A stretch of 64,000 bases of DNA from Dyadobacter fermentans. GTDB taxonomy: Bacteria; Bacteroidota; Bacteroidia; Cytophagales; Spirosomataceae. The notes under the pieces are model-generated. The model had not been told where the DNA came from, searched no databases, and saw only the letters and a program-made list of their open reading frames with translations. The stretch is from assembly GCF_019924045.1 (NCBI RefSeq), contig NZ_JAHXBN010000022.1:262168-326167 (forward strand). The letters are read 5' to 3'. Of the stretch, positions 16,350 through 24,100 are shown in pieces (the first letter of the stretch is position 1; the number at the start of each line of letters is the position of its first letter). The position numbers were made by a program, and so were the translations under genes.

Positions 16350-16645
16350 TAAGCCGCTTTTATTAACTTGCCAGGTATCACGCGACCAGAGTCCAGATAA
16401 CGATTCAGGTCGTCGATGCGGAAATAAAGCTTTGCATTCATCTTACTGTGAGGCATGCGATATTTCAACTTGTAGACAAACTCCGTAGAACAGCCCAAGA
16501 ACTCAGCCGTTTGCTCGACAGTCAGATAGGTCCTAGTATCCGCTCCATTCTCATCGGAATACAGATTCTTCAATTCCTGCTTTACGATTTCACGGAACCG
16601 ATCGGTAAGAGCGTCGATTAGTTCACTAAAATTAATACTTACCAT
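16349..16645 (-). CDS. Excisionase-like helix-turn-helix protein
   Basis: 98 residues. Residues about 40-90 (YLTVEQTAEFLGCSTEFVYKLKY, followed by AKLYFRIDDLNRYLDSGRV) are the MerR/excisionase HTH_17 pattern, with the wing ending in a typical FRxxDLxxYL segment. The N-terminal helix (FSELIDALTDRFREIVKQELK) may mediate dimer formation. It may be an excision or regulatory factor. It sits in the early leftward operon. Confidence 0.75.
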   Translation of the reverse strand: MVSINFSELIDALTDRFREIVKQELKNLYSDENGADTRTYLTVEQTAEFLGCSTEFVYKLKYRMPHSKMNAKLYFRIDDLNRYLDSGRVIPGKLIKAA

Positions 16646-16841
16646 TGTGCCTATACGTTTTGTCGCTTTTGCGCTTTCTTAAAAATGTCAGCAGGAACAA
16701 ACCGGAGAGAAAAAGCACCGTAACCAACGGCCAGTTGACATTTTTAGCCGCATATTCGACCAGTGCGCCAATGCTCCCAATTATCGCGAGTACTGGTATC
16801 GAAAATACCAACCCGCCGAAAAGGTTGATCAGCAGTTTCAT
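16632..16841 (-). CDS. Small two-helix membrane protein
   Basis: 69 residues with two hydrophobic segments (about 3-28 and 37-55: GGLVFSIPVLAIIGSIGAL and WPLVTVLFLSGLFLLTFL) and a basic tail RKRKSDKTYRHNGKY. Overlaps both neighbours (14 and four bases). The topology suits an inner-membrane protein of unknown phage function; a holin role is possible but its early position speaks against it. Confidence 0.55.
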   Translation of the reverse strand: MKLLINLFGGLVFSIPVLAIIGSIGALVEYAAKNVNWPLVTVLFLSGLFLLTFLRKRKSDKTYRHNGKY

Positions 16842-17080
16842 ACCTCAGCAAGTTCCTCTTTCAAGATTCCCTCCATTGTAATCACAAGCTGCTCAATAGT
16901 GTCAGGTCCCGCGCTCCTCGGCCTTGTTACAGCGCCGGCTACGTTTCCCATTCGTACATGACCAATGTCCGTTGCGTAGAATGGATTAGCCTCCTTGACC
17001 CTTTTCTTCCAATTTGGGCCGAGCTTTTCCCGTGCACCTGTGAATCGCTTCAACAGGCGCTCTTTAATTGTCCCTTCCAT
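16838..17080 (-). CDS. Small hypothetical early phage protein
   Basis: 80 residues from the ATG at 17080 (MEGTIKERLLKRFTGAREKLG); a longer frame from 17182 runs through a hairpin at 17107-17128 and has no plausible leader. Basic N-terminal half, then GNVAGAVTRPRSAGPDTIEQLVITMEGILKEEL. No family recognised. The stop overlaps the next gene by four bases. Confidence 0.55.
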   Translation of the reverse strand: MEGTIKERLLKRFTGAREKLGPNWKKRVKEANPFYATDIGHVRMGNVAGAVTRPRSAGPDTIEQLVITMEGILKEELAEV

Positions 17081-17106
17081 GTTTGATTGTGTTTTAGAAT
17101 ATAACA

Positions 17107-17128
17107 TCCGGTGTTGCGGCACACCGGA
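17107..17128 (-). other. Hairpin between the tRNA region and the early operon
   Basis: Perfect eight-base-pair stem (TCCGGTGT / ACACCGGA) with a six-base loop. No T run follows on the minus strand, so it is more likely an RNA processing or stability element than a terminator. Confidence 0.5.
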
Positions 17129-17238
17129 AAGCCTTTCTCGTCGGTTTGGGCTGTACGCCTGCCCGCGTCCCTGATCATCCACCTACGTACTGGCGGCCGC
17201 ATACGCGGTTTAGCTGCCTCTGCTTCGCTTTAATGTTG

Positions 17239-17325
17239 CCGCGATCGAAGGATTCGAACCTCCACTCTTGCCCCGTTCACCATTACGTGCATTCCGGTCT
17301 CGTGCCCCAATTACACTATATCGCG
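17239..17325 (-). tRNA. tRNA-like element, anticodon unclear
   Basis: An 87-base segment has a near-complete acceptor stem (CGCGATA / GATCGCG, six pairs), a D arm (GTGT / GCAC around AATTGGG) and a perfect T arm (GGAGG-TTCGAAT-CCTTC). The middle 38 bases do not give a normal anticodon stem in any register I tried; CAC-GTAATG-GTG is the only local stem. Length would suit a class II tRNA. It may be a degenerate or highly modified phage tRNA. The anticodon is not assigned. Confidence 0.45.
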
Positions 17326-17406
17326 AAATGACAGTATCGTTTCTTGCGTCAGCTATCTCGTAGCTCATGGCGTCCGGTCAATTCCCTACGTGTCTCCCTG
17401 TCATTG

Positions 17407-17480
17407 TATGGTAAGCAGGATTCGAACCTGCGACCCCCTCATCCCAAATGAGGTACGCTACCTGACTGCGCTATTACCAT
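17407..17480 (-). tRNA. tRNA-Pro (anticodon TGG)
   Basis: Complete 74-base cloverleaf: acceptor ATGGTAA pairs fully with TTACCAT, D stem GCGC/GCGT, anticodon arm CCTCA-TTTGGGA-TGAGG with anticodon TGG, and T arm GCAGG-TTCGAAT-CCTGC. The discriminator is A and no CCA is encoded. It is phage-encoded, lying in the early leftward operon among other tRNA-like elements, and could support decoding of CCN proline codons. Confidence 0.93.
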
Positions 17481-17559
17481 GTGTGCCGCGCATTCCCGCG
17501 GCATGGGGCCTCCGGCTTTTTACAGCAGCCCGGTTCGGGTCTTTGATTCGTTTAAAGTT

Positions 17560-17582
17560 AGCGGCCAGCAAAACCAGCCGCC
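17560..17582 (-). repeat. Hairpin repeat, copy A
   Basis: Sequence GCGGCCAGCaaaaCCAGCCGCC, shared with copy B at 17932-17955, with the flank AAGTTnGCGG also conserved. On the minus strand the stem has nine pairs including three G-U pairs; on the plus strand those become C-A mismatches. The structure therefore belongs to minus-strand RNA, the same strand as the tRNA-Pro. Confidence 0.6.
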
Positions 17583-17621
17583 AAGGCTTCCTAATACATA
17601 TACTATTCCTTAACCTTTTCG

Positions 17622-17782
17622 TGCACAGAGCAGGATTCGAACCCGCACCAACAAAATGAGTTTCGTCCTCAGTTTCATTGCGTCAAATTAGGACAACTCA
17701 GCTGCACACTACCGGTAGTTGCTGGATCCTGCTGAGTTAACTGCCTATTGCTTGCGACGTCTACCAATTCCGCCACCTGTGC
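17622..17782 (-). tRNA. Leu-like tRNA element with about 76 extra bases between D and T arms
   Basis: Ends pair as a full acceptor stem (GCACAGG / TCTGTGC, discriminator A). The D region GGCG-GAATTGGTAGA-CGTC is that of tRNA-Leu, and the T arm GCGGG-TTCGAAT-CCTGC is complete. Total length is 161 bases against about 85 for tRNA-Leu. The interior contains stem AACTCAGC/GCTGAGTT enclosing palindrome ACTACCGGTAGT, then GTC-CTAATTT-GAC, and a small hairpin TGAG-GACGAAA-CTCA just before the T arm in the place of a variable arm. I found no canonical anticodon arm. It could be a tRNA with a structured insertion, or a decayed one. Confidence 0.45.
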
Positions 17783-17848
17783 GTTTGCCGGCCTACGCCG
17801 GACTTTTTATTTAGCTTGTTGATGAAATACAATTCTGATTGTTGAAAG

Positions 17849-17875
17849 TTGGTAGCAGGAATCTCCCGCTACCAA
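17849..17875 (-). other. Hairpin upstream of the Leu-like tRNA element
   Basis: Eleven-pair stem TTGGTAGCGGG / CCTGCTACCAA with a five-base loop. One pair is G-U in minus-strand RNA and C-A in plus-strand RNA, so it also fits leftward transcription. A CATCAACAAGC motif lies between it and the tRNA-like element (17814-17828). No gene is visible in 17783-18027. Confidence 0.5.
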
Positions 17876-17931
17876 AATGGACAAATACACTTCTACTTCA
17901 ACAAATGAAACTCTTTCGGGCTTTTCAAGTT

Positions 17932-17955
17932 GGCGGCCAGCAAGCGCCAGCCGCC
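17932..17955 (-). repeat. Hairpin repeat, copy B
   Basis: GGCGGCCAGCaagcGCCAGCCGCC gives ten pairs on the minus strand (two of them G-U) with a four-base loop. It repeats copy A at 17560-17582, 372 bases away. The pair brackets the Leu-like tRNA element. Confidence 0.6.
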
Positions 17956-18027
17956 ATTCTTATGTTAACCCTCCTCTATCAGTAAAGACTTTTAAGGATA
18001 TCGAGAGCACCGATCGGGAGACCTCTT

Positions 18028-18285
18028 TTATTTTTCCAGTGCCGACCCCGGGTAGTTGGCATCGATGTATTCCGTTGTAACGAACTGATATGGATGCAAC
18101 CCGTAGAGAATTATCCATCCATCCTGGGAGTAAACATGAACGCCCTGGATGCCGTCAGTTTGCCAAATCATTTCCCCGATTTTCGGTGAATCGATTTCCA
18201 ACTTCTCAGCTTCCGTAAAATTCGGTAGCAATATTCCTCTCAGTTGATTTTGATCCATTTTGACGTATACCGTTAAATCAGACAA
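18028..18285 (-). CDS. First leftward early phage gene, hypothetical
   Basis: 85 residues (MSDLTVYVKMDQNQLRGILLPNFTEAEK...). It is beta-rich, with GVHVYSQDGWIILYGLHPYQFVTTEYIDANYPG at the end. It is the first gene after the repressor-controlled leftward promoter, where phages keep small anti-repressor or host-takeover proteins. No domain is recognised, so that role is only inferred from position. Confidence 0.65.
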   Translation of the reverse strand: MSDLTVYVKMDQNQLRGILLPNFTEAEKLEIDSPKIGEMIWQTDGIQGVHVYSQDGWIILYGLHPYQFVTTEYIDANYPGSALEK

Positions 18286-18337
18286 TTTTTTCTTCTTGAT
18301 CTTCCGTTGTACTTTGCATTTCGTATAGAAGACATTA

Positions 18338-18370
18338 CAAATGTAGAGAATTGCTCAGCACTTATGCAAA
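18338..18370 (-). promoter_or_regulatory. Leftward early phage promoter (Bacteroidota type)
   Basis: On the minus strand TTTG is followed after 21 bases by TACATTTG. This fits the Bacteroidota consensus -33 TTTG and -7 TAnnTTTG, with an exact -7 box. It points into the early operon that begins with 18028-18285. Operator-like TGTAGAGAATT overlaps the -7 box. Confidence 0.7.
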
Positions 18371-18405
18371 TAAAGTGTAGAGAATTTTTCTACATTTTTC
18401 TACTT
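18342..18405. promoter_or_regulatory. Repressor operator-like repeats in the lysis/lysogeny switch
   Basis: TGTAGAGAATT occurs at 18342-18352 and again at 18376-18386. The second is followed by the inverted TTTTTCTACA and a further TTTTTCTAC, so TGTAGA and TCTACA arms face each other. One copy overlaps the -7 box of the leftward promoter; the others lie just before the repressor start at 18409. The layout suits a repressor that blocks the early promoter and controls itself. Confidence 0.65.
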
Positions 18406-18408
18406 TAA

Positions 18409-19212
18409 ATGCAAATGACTGTAAAGGAACGTGTTAGGAGATTTATAGAGCACTTAGGCATAAGCCAACGGCAGTTCGAAAGTCAGTCAGGCCTTTCAAA
18501 TGGATATGTGGGTAATATCTCAAACTCCATTTCTCACGCCAAATTGGAGGGTATCAGCAGGGCCTTTCCTCAGCTCAGCACCTCGTGGCTTCTTCTTGGC
18601 GAAGGGGAGATGCTTAAAACAGAGAGCGAAAGCATAATTAAAAGGGCGTTGCCGGAATCGAGCGCGATTCCAATTCCAATGCCTCAACCAGGCGAGGAGC
18701 ACGAACTGGAACTAATAAGAAAGGAGGACTCTACCGAGTTCAGGCTGGTAGGGGATGGCCAGTACATGATTATCTGCCCTCTCGTAGAACAATCCGCATA
18801 CGCTGGATACGTTGCCGGATGGGCAGATCCTGTATACCTGGAAGAATTACCACGACATTCAATAGTGTTGAGCAAACCTTCAATTGGAGTATACCGCGCA
18901 TTTACCGTGCGAGGTGATAGTATGGATAACGGACTTAGGGGATCTTTTGCCGCCGGAGATATTTTAACAGCTCGCAAGTTGCAACACAAGTATTGGCGGG
19001 GAAAGCTTCACATTCACAAATACAAATTTTTTGTCCTGGTCACCGTCGATGGGATTCAAATTAAGGAAATCATTGATCACAGAGTAGAAGAGGGCATTGT
19101 CGTTTGCCATTCGCTAAATCCCGACAAAGAAACCTATCCCGACTTCGAACTTTCGCTTGCTGATGTTCGCGAGATATACTATGTTAAGGCCAGAACTGAA
19201 CCCCTGGACTAA
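18409..19212 (+). CDS. CI/LexA-type phage repressor (HTH plus S24 peptidase)
   Basis: 267 residues. An N-terminal HTH domain (VRRFIEHLGISQRQFESQSGLSNGYVGNI, residues about 9-37) binds DNA. The C-terminal S24 domain has the catalytic Ser171 in RGDSM and Lys219 in VDGIQIKEI. An Ala132-Gly133 bond in SAYAGYVAG lies about 38 residues before the Ser, the spacing of the LexA self-cleavage site, so DNA damage may trigger induction through RecA (inference). The gene diverges from the early operon across the operator region. The stop shares bases with the next start. Confidence 0.88.
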   Translation: MQMTVKERVRRFIEHLGISQRQFESQSGLSNGYVGNISNSISHAKLEGISRAFPQLSTSWLLLGEGEMLKTESESIIKRALPESSAIPIPMPQPGEEHELELIRKEDSTEFRLVGDGQYMIICPLVEQSAYAGYVAGWADPVYLEELPRHSIVLSKPSIGVYRAFTVRGDSMDNGLRGSFAAGDILTARKLQHKYWRGKLHIHKYKFFVLVTVDGIQIKEIIDHRVEEGIVVCHSLNPDKETYPDFELSLADVREIYYVKARTEPLD

Positions 19213-19424
19213 TGAAGAAGCTATCCTTTATCATAATCATTGCATTTTTACTTTCCTGCGAGGAGGGGGATCCGCTAGGGCCTAAAAAGAGCCCTTGCGG
19301 TGTTGTTGTTCAGGCAAATAATGGAGTATGGGGGACTGTCTACAAAGGCAAATTCGGGAGGTGTTTTATCTACGATGGCAAGAAGAAAATCAATGTTGAT
19401 AAAGAGTATTGCGACTGCAAATAA
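19212..19424 (+). CDS. Small lipoprotein next to the repressor, function unknown
   Basis: 70 residues with a lipoprotein signal (MKKLSFIIIIAFLLSCEEG, Cys16). The mature part of about 54 residues has four further Cys (PCGVVV, GRCFIY, YCDC). The ATG overlaps the repressor stop (TAATG), so it is expressed in lysogens with the repressor. This makes a lysogenic-conversion or exclusion role possible, but no family is recognised. Confidence 0.65.
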   Translation: MKKLSFIIIIAFLLSCEEGDPLGPKKSPCGVVVQANNGVWGTVYKGKFGRCFIYDGKKKINVDKEYCDCK

Positions 19425-19453
19425 ATAATTTCTAACCCTCAATAAGAAAACAC

Positions 19454-19909
19454 ATGCAGGAATTCAAAGGAAGCGGAGCTACTTTACAGGTCTATGAGAA
19501 TAAAATTGTCATTAAAAGACATGGACTGAATTCGTTTTTAATACATGGTAGCAAAGGAGATAAGGAGATATTCATTAAGAACATTACAGCGATTCAGATG
19601 AAAAAGCCTGGTTTTACCAGCGGATTCATACAATTTAGCCTATCCGGCGAGAAGGCGTCAAAGGGAGGGGCTTTTGATGCGGCTAAGGATGAGAACTCTA
19701 TCATGCTTACCTCTGAGCACTATAATAACTTTTTAAGAGCAAAGGAGCTGATTGAATCATATATCAAGCAACGCGATAACCCAACTTCCTCATCCAACTC
19801 CCATGCAATTTCCGTTGCGGACGAGTTGCGTAAACTTGCGGACTTGAAATCAGAAGGATTTCTCACCGATGCGGAATTTCAGGAGCAAAAAAAGAAGTTA
19901 CTTGGGTAG
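19454..19909 (+). CDS. DUF4429/SHOCT-domain protein
   Basis: 151 residues. Residues about 1-105 (LQVYENKIVIKRHGLNSF, KEIFIKNITAIQMKKPGFTSGFIQFSL) fit the PH-like DUF4429 domain. The C-terminal 30 residues (ADELRKLADLKSEGFLTDAEFQEQKKKLLG) are a SHOCT oligomerisation domain. Widespread, function unknown. It follows the lipoprotein by 29 bases and ends before a terminator, so the three genes likely form the lysogenic transcript. Confidence 0.8.
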   Translation: MQEFKGSGATLQVYENKIVIKRHGLNSFLIHGSKGDKEIFIKNITAIQMKKPGFTSGFIQFSLSGEKASKGGAFDAAKDENSIMLTSEHYNNFLRAKELIESYIKQRDNPTSSSNSHAISVADELRKLADLKSEGFLTDAEFQEQKKKLLG

Positions 19910-19931
19910 TTTTTATCCAATCCCAACCAAG

Positions 19932-19954
19932 GCCCGGCACCAACCGGGCTTTTT
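19932..19954 (+). terminator. Intrinsic terminator after the lysogenic genes
   Basis: Stem GCCCGG / CCGGGC with loop CACCAA followed by five T. It ends rightward transcription; the opposing gene (19953-20852) finishes at the same place. Confidence 0.85.
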
Positions 19955-20852
19955 ATAGGTCTATTTCAAGTTGGCCTTTTTCTCCTCTTGGAATATGCCT
20001 CTTTACCTCTCTGATTTCATATCCTTTGATTACGTCATGATCGACCGATGGGTCATAAACTTTTTTGACATCCATCACAACCTCCAATGAGTCGCCTTTC
20101 GAGAATTTGTCACCTCTATCTACATCGTCGTAGAATGACTTGTCCTTAATATATGCCGAGATCTTCCTGCCTTGATAATAGAAGTCGGATTTGTATTTAG
20201 GGTCAAAAGAGAACTTGACAATATTGAGTATGGCGAGTTGGGAGGTGTCGAATGGCTCGACCTCGGTAGTAGGAGAAGGTGTGCTCGCGAGCCCCTCGAA
20301 CTCGTCTCGGTTAACGTGAATCACGGTGCTGCCGTCTTTTGCCAGCAATTCAACAGAATCAATTTGTTCATCCTGTTCCAGGGTTTCAAACTGCTTCTTG
20401 ATTGCTTCATTCACTACTGGATTGTTAGTTGAAATGTCGTACGCCTTCTTCGAAATTTTGATAATAGATCCGTCAGCATTTTCGATTACTATGAAATCGC
20501 CGTCCTGGGTAATTTTTTGAGCTTTTTTGCCCATTAAATGCTTTCTAATCTCAATTACAACCTTGTAAGTCGCGACAATTTCTGATAAGTGATCAAATGG
20601 ATTAAATGGGAGTAATGAAATTATTTGATCCAGCCAAGACTGAAATTCGATGAAAGCCAAAAAGCTACCCCGCTCAAACGCCGTTATTTTAATGACAATT
20701 TTTCTTTCAGGAGCAAGGCTCTTATTGATTTCCTGGATAGTTGTATTGAAATGGATAAGATAATTAACGAAGGTATTTGCATCAATCTGATGCGAATCGA
20801 CTTCAAATCTTATCAAGAATTGCTCTTTCATTAACTGACCGTCAATTTCCAT
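19953..20852 (-). CDS. Uncharacterised 299-residue protein at the prophage edge
   Basis: The N-terminal part (IRFEVDSHQIDANTFVNYLIHFNTTIQEINKSL, then ITAFERGSFLAFIEFQSWLDQI) matches, by pattern, a widespread unnamed group of mobile-element proteins in which a DANxxxNxLxxxNxxxxEIN helix precedes a GSF strand. Two weakly hydrophobic stretches may touch membranes. The C-terminal 110 residues (LNIVKFSFDPKYKSDFYYQGRKISAYIKD...) look like a separate beta domain with a GDSLEVVMDVKKVYD strand. Convergent to the SHOCT gene. Such edge genes are often phage-defence cargo (inference). Confidence 0.65.
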   Translation of the reverse strand: MEIDGQLMKEQFLIRFEVDSHQIDANTFVNYLIHFNTTIQEINKSLAPERKIVIKITAFERGSFLAFIEFQSWLDQIISLLPFNPFDHLSEIVATYKVVIEIRKHLMGKKAQKITQDGDFIVIENADGSIIKISKKAYDISTNNPVVNEAIKKQFETLEQDEQIDSVELLAKDGSTVIHVNRDEFEGLASTPSPTTEVEPFDTSQLAILNIVKFSFDPKYKSDFYYQGRKISAYIKDKSFYDDVDRGDKFSKGDSLEVVMDVKKVYDPSVDHDVIKGYEIREVKRHIPRGEKGQLEIDL

Positions 20853-21100
20853 AATTCACTGTTGGTAGAGAGTTGTACTTGATCGTAAGTTACGGTTACA
20901 AGTCTTATACTCGAACTGCCAGTTAGTAAATTTAAGAAATTACTTCGGTATCTGTTGAGCTTTTTTATTGCAACATTACTTGCAATATTTGAATTTTGCT
21001 GAAATAGTCGATTTATAATTTACTGTAAATCAGATAATTATTTAGGTGGATTGATGTTTGGGTATATTTCACTCATAACATCATCTTAATCCACTTACCT
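20853..21100 (+). promoter_or_regulatory. Gap between prophage and chromosome; leader hairpin before susC
   Basis: No gene is visible. The base composition is A+T-rich, as in a promoter region, but no exact TAnnTTTG box was found. Just before the SusC start, TAGGTGGATT (21043-21052) faces AATCCACttACCTA, whose last base is the A of the start codon at 21101. The RNA could fold across the ribosome-binding region. The prophage attachment site may lie here but no repeat could be tested. Confidence 0.4.
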
Positions 21101-24100
21101 ATGCACATCACAAAAGGATTTTTTACCTCCTTGCGGCGCATGAGCGGAGTATGCATATGTGCGATATGCATGCACCCGCCGGTGCCCGCCAGTGTCGTCG
21201 CGAGTCCGGTCGCGAAGCTCGGCCATGTAATGCAAGCCGAGAAAACTGTCACCGGTACCGTCTCTACCAAAGATGGAAATACGCCCATACCGGGCGTAAC
21301 GGTCGTTGTCAAAGGGACCAACCAGGGCACGACAACCAATGCGGATGGGAAGTACACCATCGAGATTGCCGGCAATTCAGCAGTACTCGTGTTTTCGGCT
21401 GTCGGATATGTCACACAGGAACAGGAAACGGGCAATGCGAGCGTGGTTGACATTTCGCTGGCCACGGACCTGAAAACGCTAAATGAAGTCGTGGTGGTTG
21501 GCTACGGTACGCAAAAGAAACGTGACCTGACAGGTGCGGTATCGCAGGTTAACGCGACACGGCTCGAAAACGAAAACCCGCAATCGGTGCAGGATGTGTT
21601 GCGTGGGAATGTAGCAGGTATGAATGTCGGGTTTTCCACCTCCGCGAAAGGAGGCGGGAATGTCTCGGTGCGCGGTCAGAACTCGATCAATGCAGGATCT
21701 ACCCCGCTGATCGTGCTCGACGGTACTATTTACTATGGTGGTTTGGAAGACATCAATCCCAACGATATCGAAACCATCGATGTACTCAAAGACGCAAGTT
21801 CTTCGGCGGTTTTCGGCGCCAAAGCGGCCAGTGGCGTCATTCTGATCACTACCAAAAAGGGGAAGGAAGGCAAGCCGCTGATCAATATTAACAGTAATTT
21901 CGGGTTTGCCGAAGTGGCTAAAAACCAGCCGGTACTGAGCCCCCAGGGCTTCATCAGCTGGCGGCAGGAGGTCATGCGGAACATCAATGCTACTGCCGAG
22001 CCTGCGCGCTTCGCCGATCCAAACCATCTTCCGGCCGGTGTAACCCTCGACCAATGGCTGGCTTTCGACGGCTCCACGGGCGACCCCACGACGGTTTGGC
22101 TCCAACGCCTGGGAATGCAGCCCATAGAAATCCAGAATTACAAGGACGACAAAAGCGTGGACTGGTATTCCAAAGTATTTCAGAAAGGTTTCAGGCAAGA
22201 CCATACCGTGAGCCTATCGGGCCGCAACGACCGCATTTCCTACTATATGTCTTTGGGATACCTGAACAATGAGGGCATTGTGGTGGGCGACAAGTACAGC
22301 ACGGTCCGCGCGCGGCTGAACCTCGAAGGTAAAGTGAACAAGTTCCTTTCGGTAGGGATGAATACCCAATTTGCGCGTCGTGATGAAAGCCAGGTACCTG
22401 TAAACTATGATCTGGCGCGGACCATTTCCCCCTGGGGCTCAGAGTTCGATGCGAACGGTAACTACGCTTGGCGGCCCAATGGCGAGGCCAGCGGGGGCAA
22501 CCACCCTTATTATGCCCGTCAGTTTATCAAACGCGACCAGGGTGCCCAAACATTGAATTCCGTTTTGTTCGCCAAAGTAAGCCTGCCTCTCGGGTTTACT
22601 TATCAAATCAATTTTACGCCCCGTTTCGACTATACACACCGCTATAATGCCGAATCCGCCAAGCATGCCGAATGGGCTGCCGAGGGCGGCCGGGCCTCAC
22701 GCAAGGACTCGACCGTGTTCAACTGGCAGGTCGACAATATCCTTAAATGGAACAAAACCATCGCCGGAAAGCATCAGATCGACCTTACTTTCCTGGCTAA
22801 TGCCGAACGTTTCAGAAGCTGGCGCGACAGTATTTCCAACAAAGGCTTCGCCCCGACGGACGTTTTGGGTTACCACAACATCCAAGCGGGCGGATTACCT
22901 GTCGTTTACACCGACGATCAGACCAGCACCGCCGATGCATTGATGGCCCGGCTGTTCTATGCATTCAAAGACAAATACATGCTCACGCTGTCGAGCCGGC
23001 GGGATGGTTATTCCGCATTCGGGCAGAAGAACCCGCGGGCTGTATTTTCATCGGCGGCATTGGGCTGGGTATTTACCGACGAGGGATTTTTACATTCCAA
23101 ATGGCTGAGCTACGGGAAACTGCGGGTTTCGTATGGGAACAATGGCAACCGGGATATTCCGCGTTACGACGCCCTCGCCGACCTTACGAGCGGCAAATAC
23201 CTGCATGTGAAGCCGGATGGGACAGTGTACCAGGTAAGCCAGCTGTATGTAAGCCGGATGGCAAACCCGAATTTGAAATGGGAGAAAACCAATGCGCTGA
23301 ACGTCGGGCTCGACTTTGCATTGTTCAACAATCTGGTGGATGGTAGTATAGAGTTTTATAAATCGACCACGAAAGATTTGCTCGTGAAACGCGCGCTGCC
23401 TAATGTGATGGGTTTTGACAACGTTTGGGATAACCTCGGAGAAGTGCAGAACAAAGGGCTGGAAATCAGTTTGAATTCCAACAATATCCGTCGCGAAAAC
23501 TTCACCTGGCGCAGTACATTCAACTTCCAGCTCAACCGCAACAAAATTGTGCATTTGTACGGTAACATGGTCGATATCAAAGACGGCAGTGGCAAGGTCA
23601 CAGGCCGCCGGGAGGCCGACGACGTTACTAATCGCTGGTTTATCGGTCATGCGCTCGACGAGATATGGAACTACCGCATCCTCGGTGTATGGCAGAAGGA
23701 AGAGGAGGCCGAAGCAGCCAAATATGGCGTGAAACCAGGTGATTTCAAGTTGAAAGATGTGAATGGCGACGGCAAGTTCACCAGTGACGACAAGGAATTT
23801 CTTGGCTATACATCACCGCGTTTCCGATGGACGTTCCGGAACGAATTTAAACTCTTCAAGAGCCTGGATGTTTCATTCATGATCTATTCTTACTGGGGAC
23901 AGAAGGGCACATTCAATCAGATGAAGAATCGTGACGGCTTCGTAGACCGCACCAGTTCCTACATATTTCCTTACTGGACCGAACAAAATCGCCAGAATGA
24001 ATGGGCAAGACTCTATTCCAGCGAAGGGTCGGCAACGGGCTATGCGGTTTACAGAAGCAAGTCCTTTGTGCGCTTCGAGAACCTTTCGGTGGCTTACACC

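Noticed and set aside
17657..17675. Hammerhead-ribozyme-like CTGAGGACGAAAC inside the Leu-like tRNA element
   Set aside because: The CUGAUGA core is not intact and stem II is absent; the segment fits better as a small variable-arm-like hairpin.
17622..17782. Group I intron in the tRNA-like element
   Set aside because: The insertion of about 76 bases is far too short for a group I core, and no P7/P3 arrangement could be seen.
17877..18080. 67-codon plus-strand frame near the phage switch
   Set aside because: It runs through hairpin copy B and into the 3-prime end of the opposite gene; low-complexity start, no partner.
21479..22204. 241-codon minus-strand open frame opposite SusC
   Set aside because: Caused by codon bias of the SusC gene; no supporting leader or motif.
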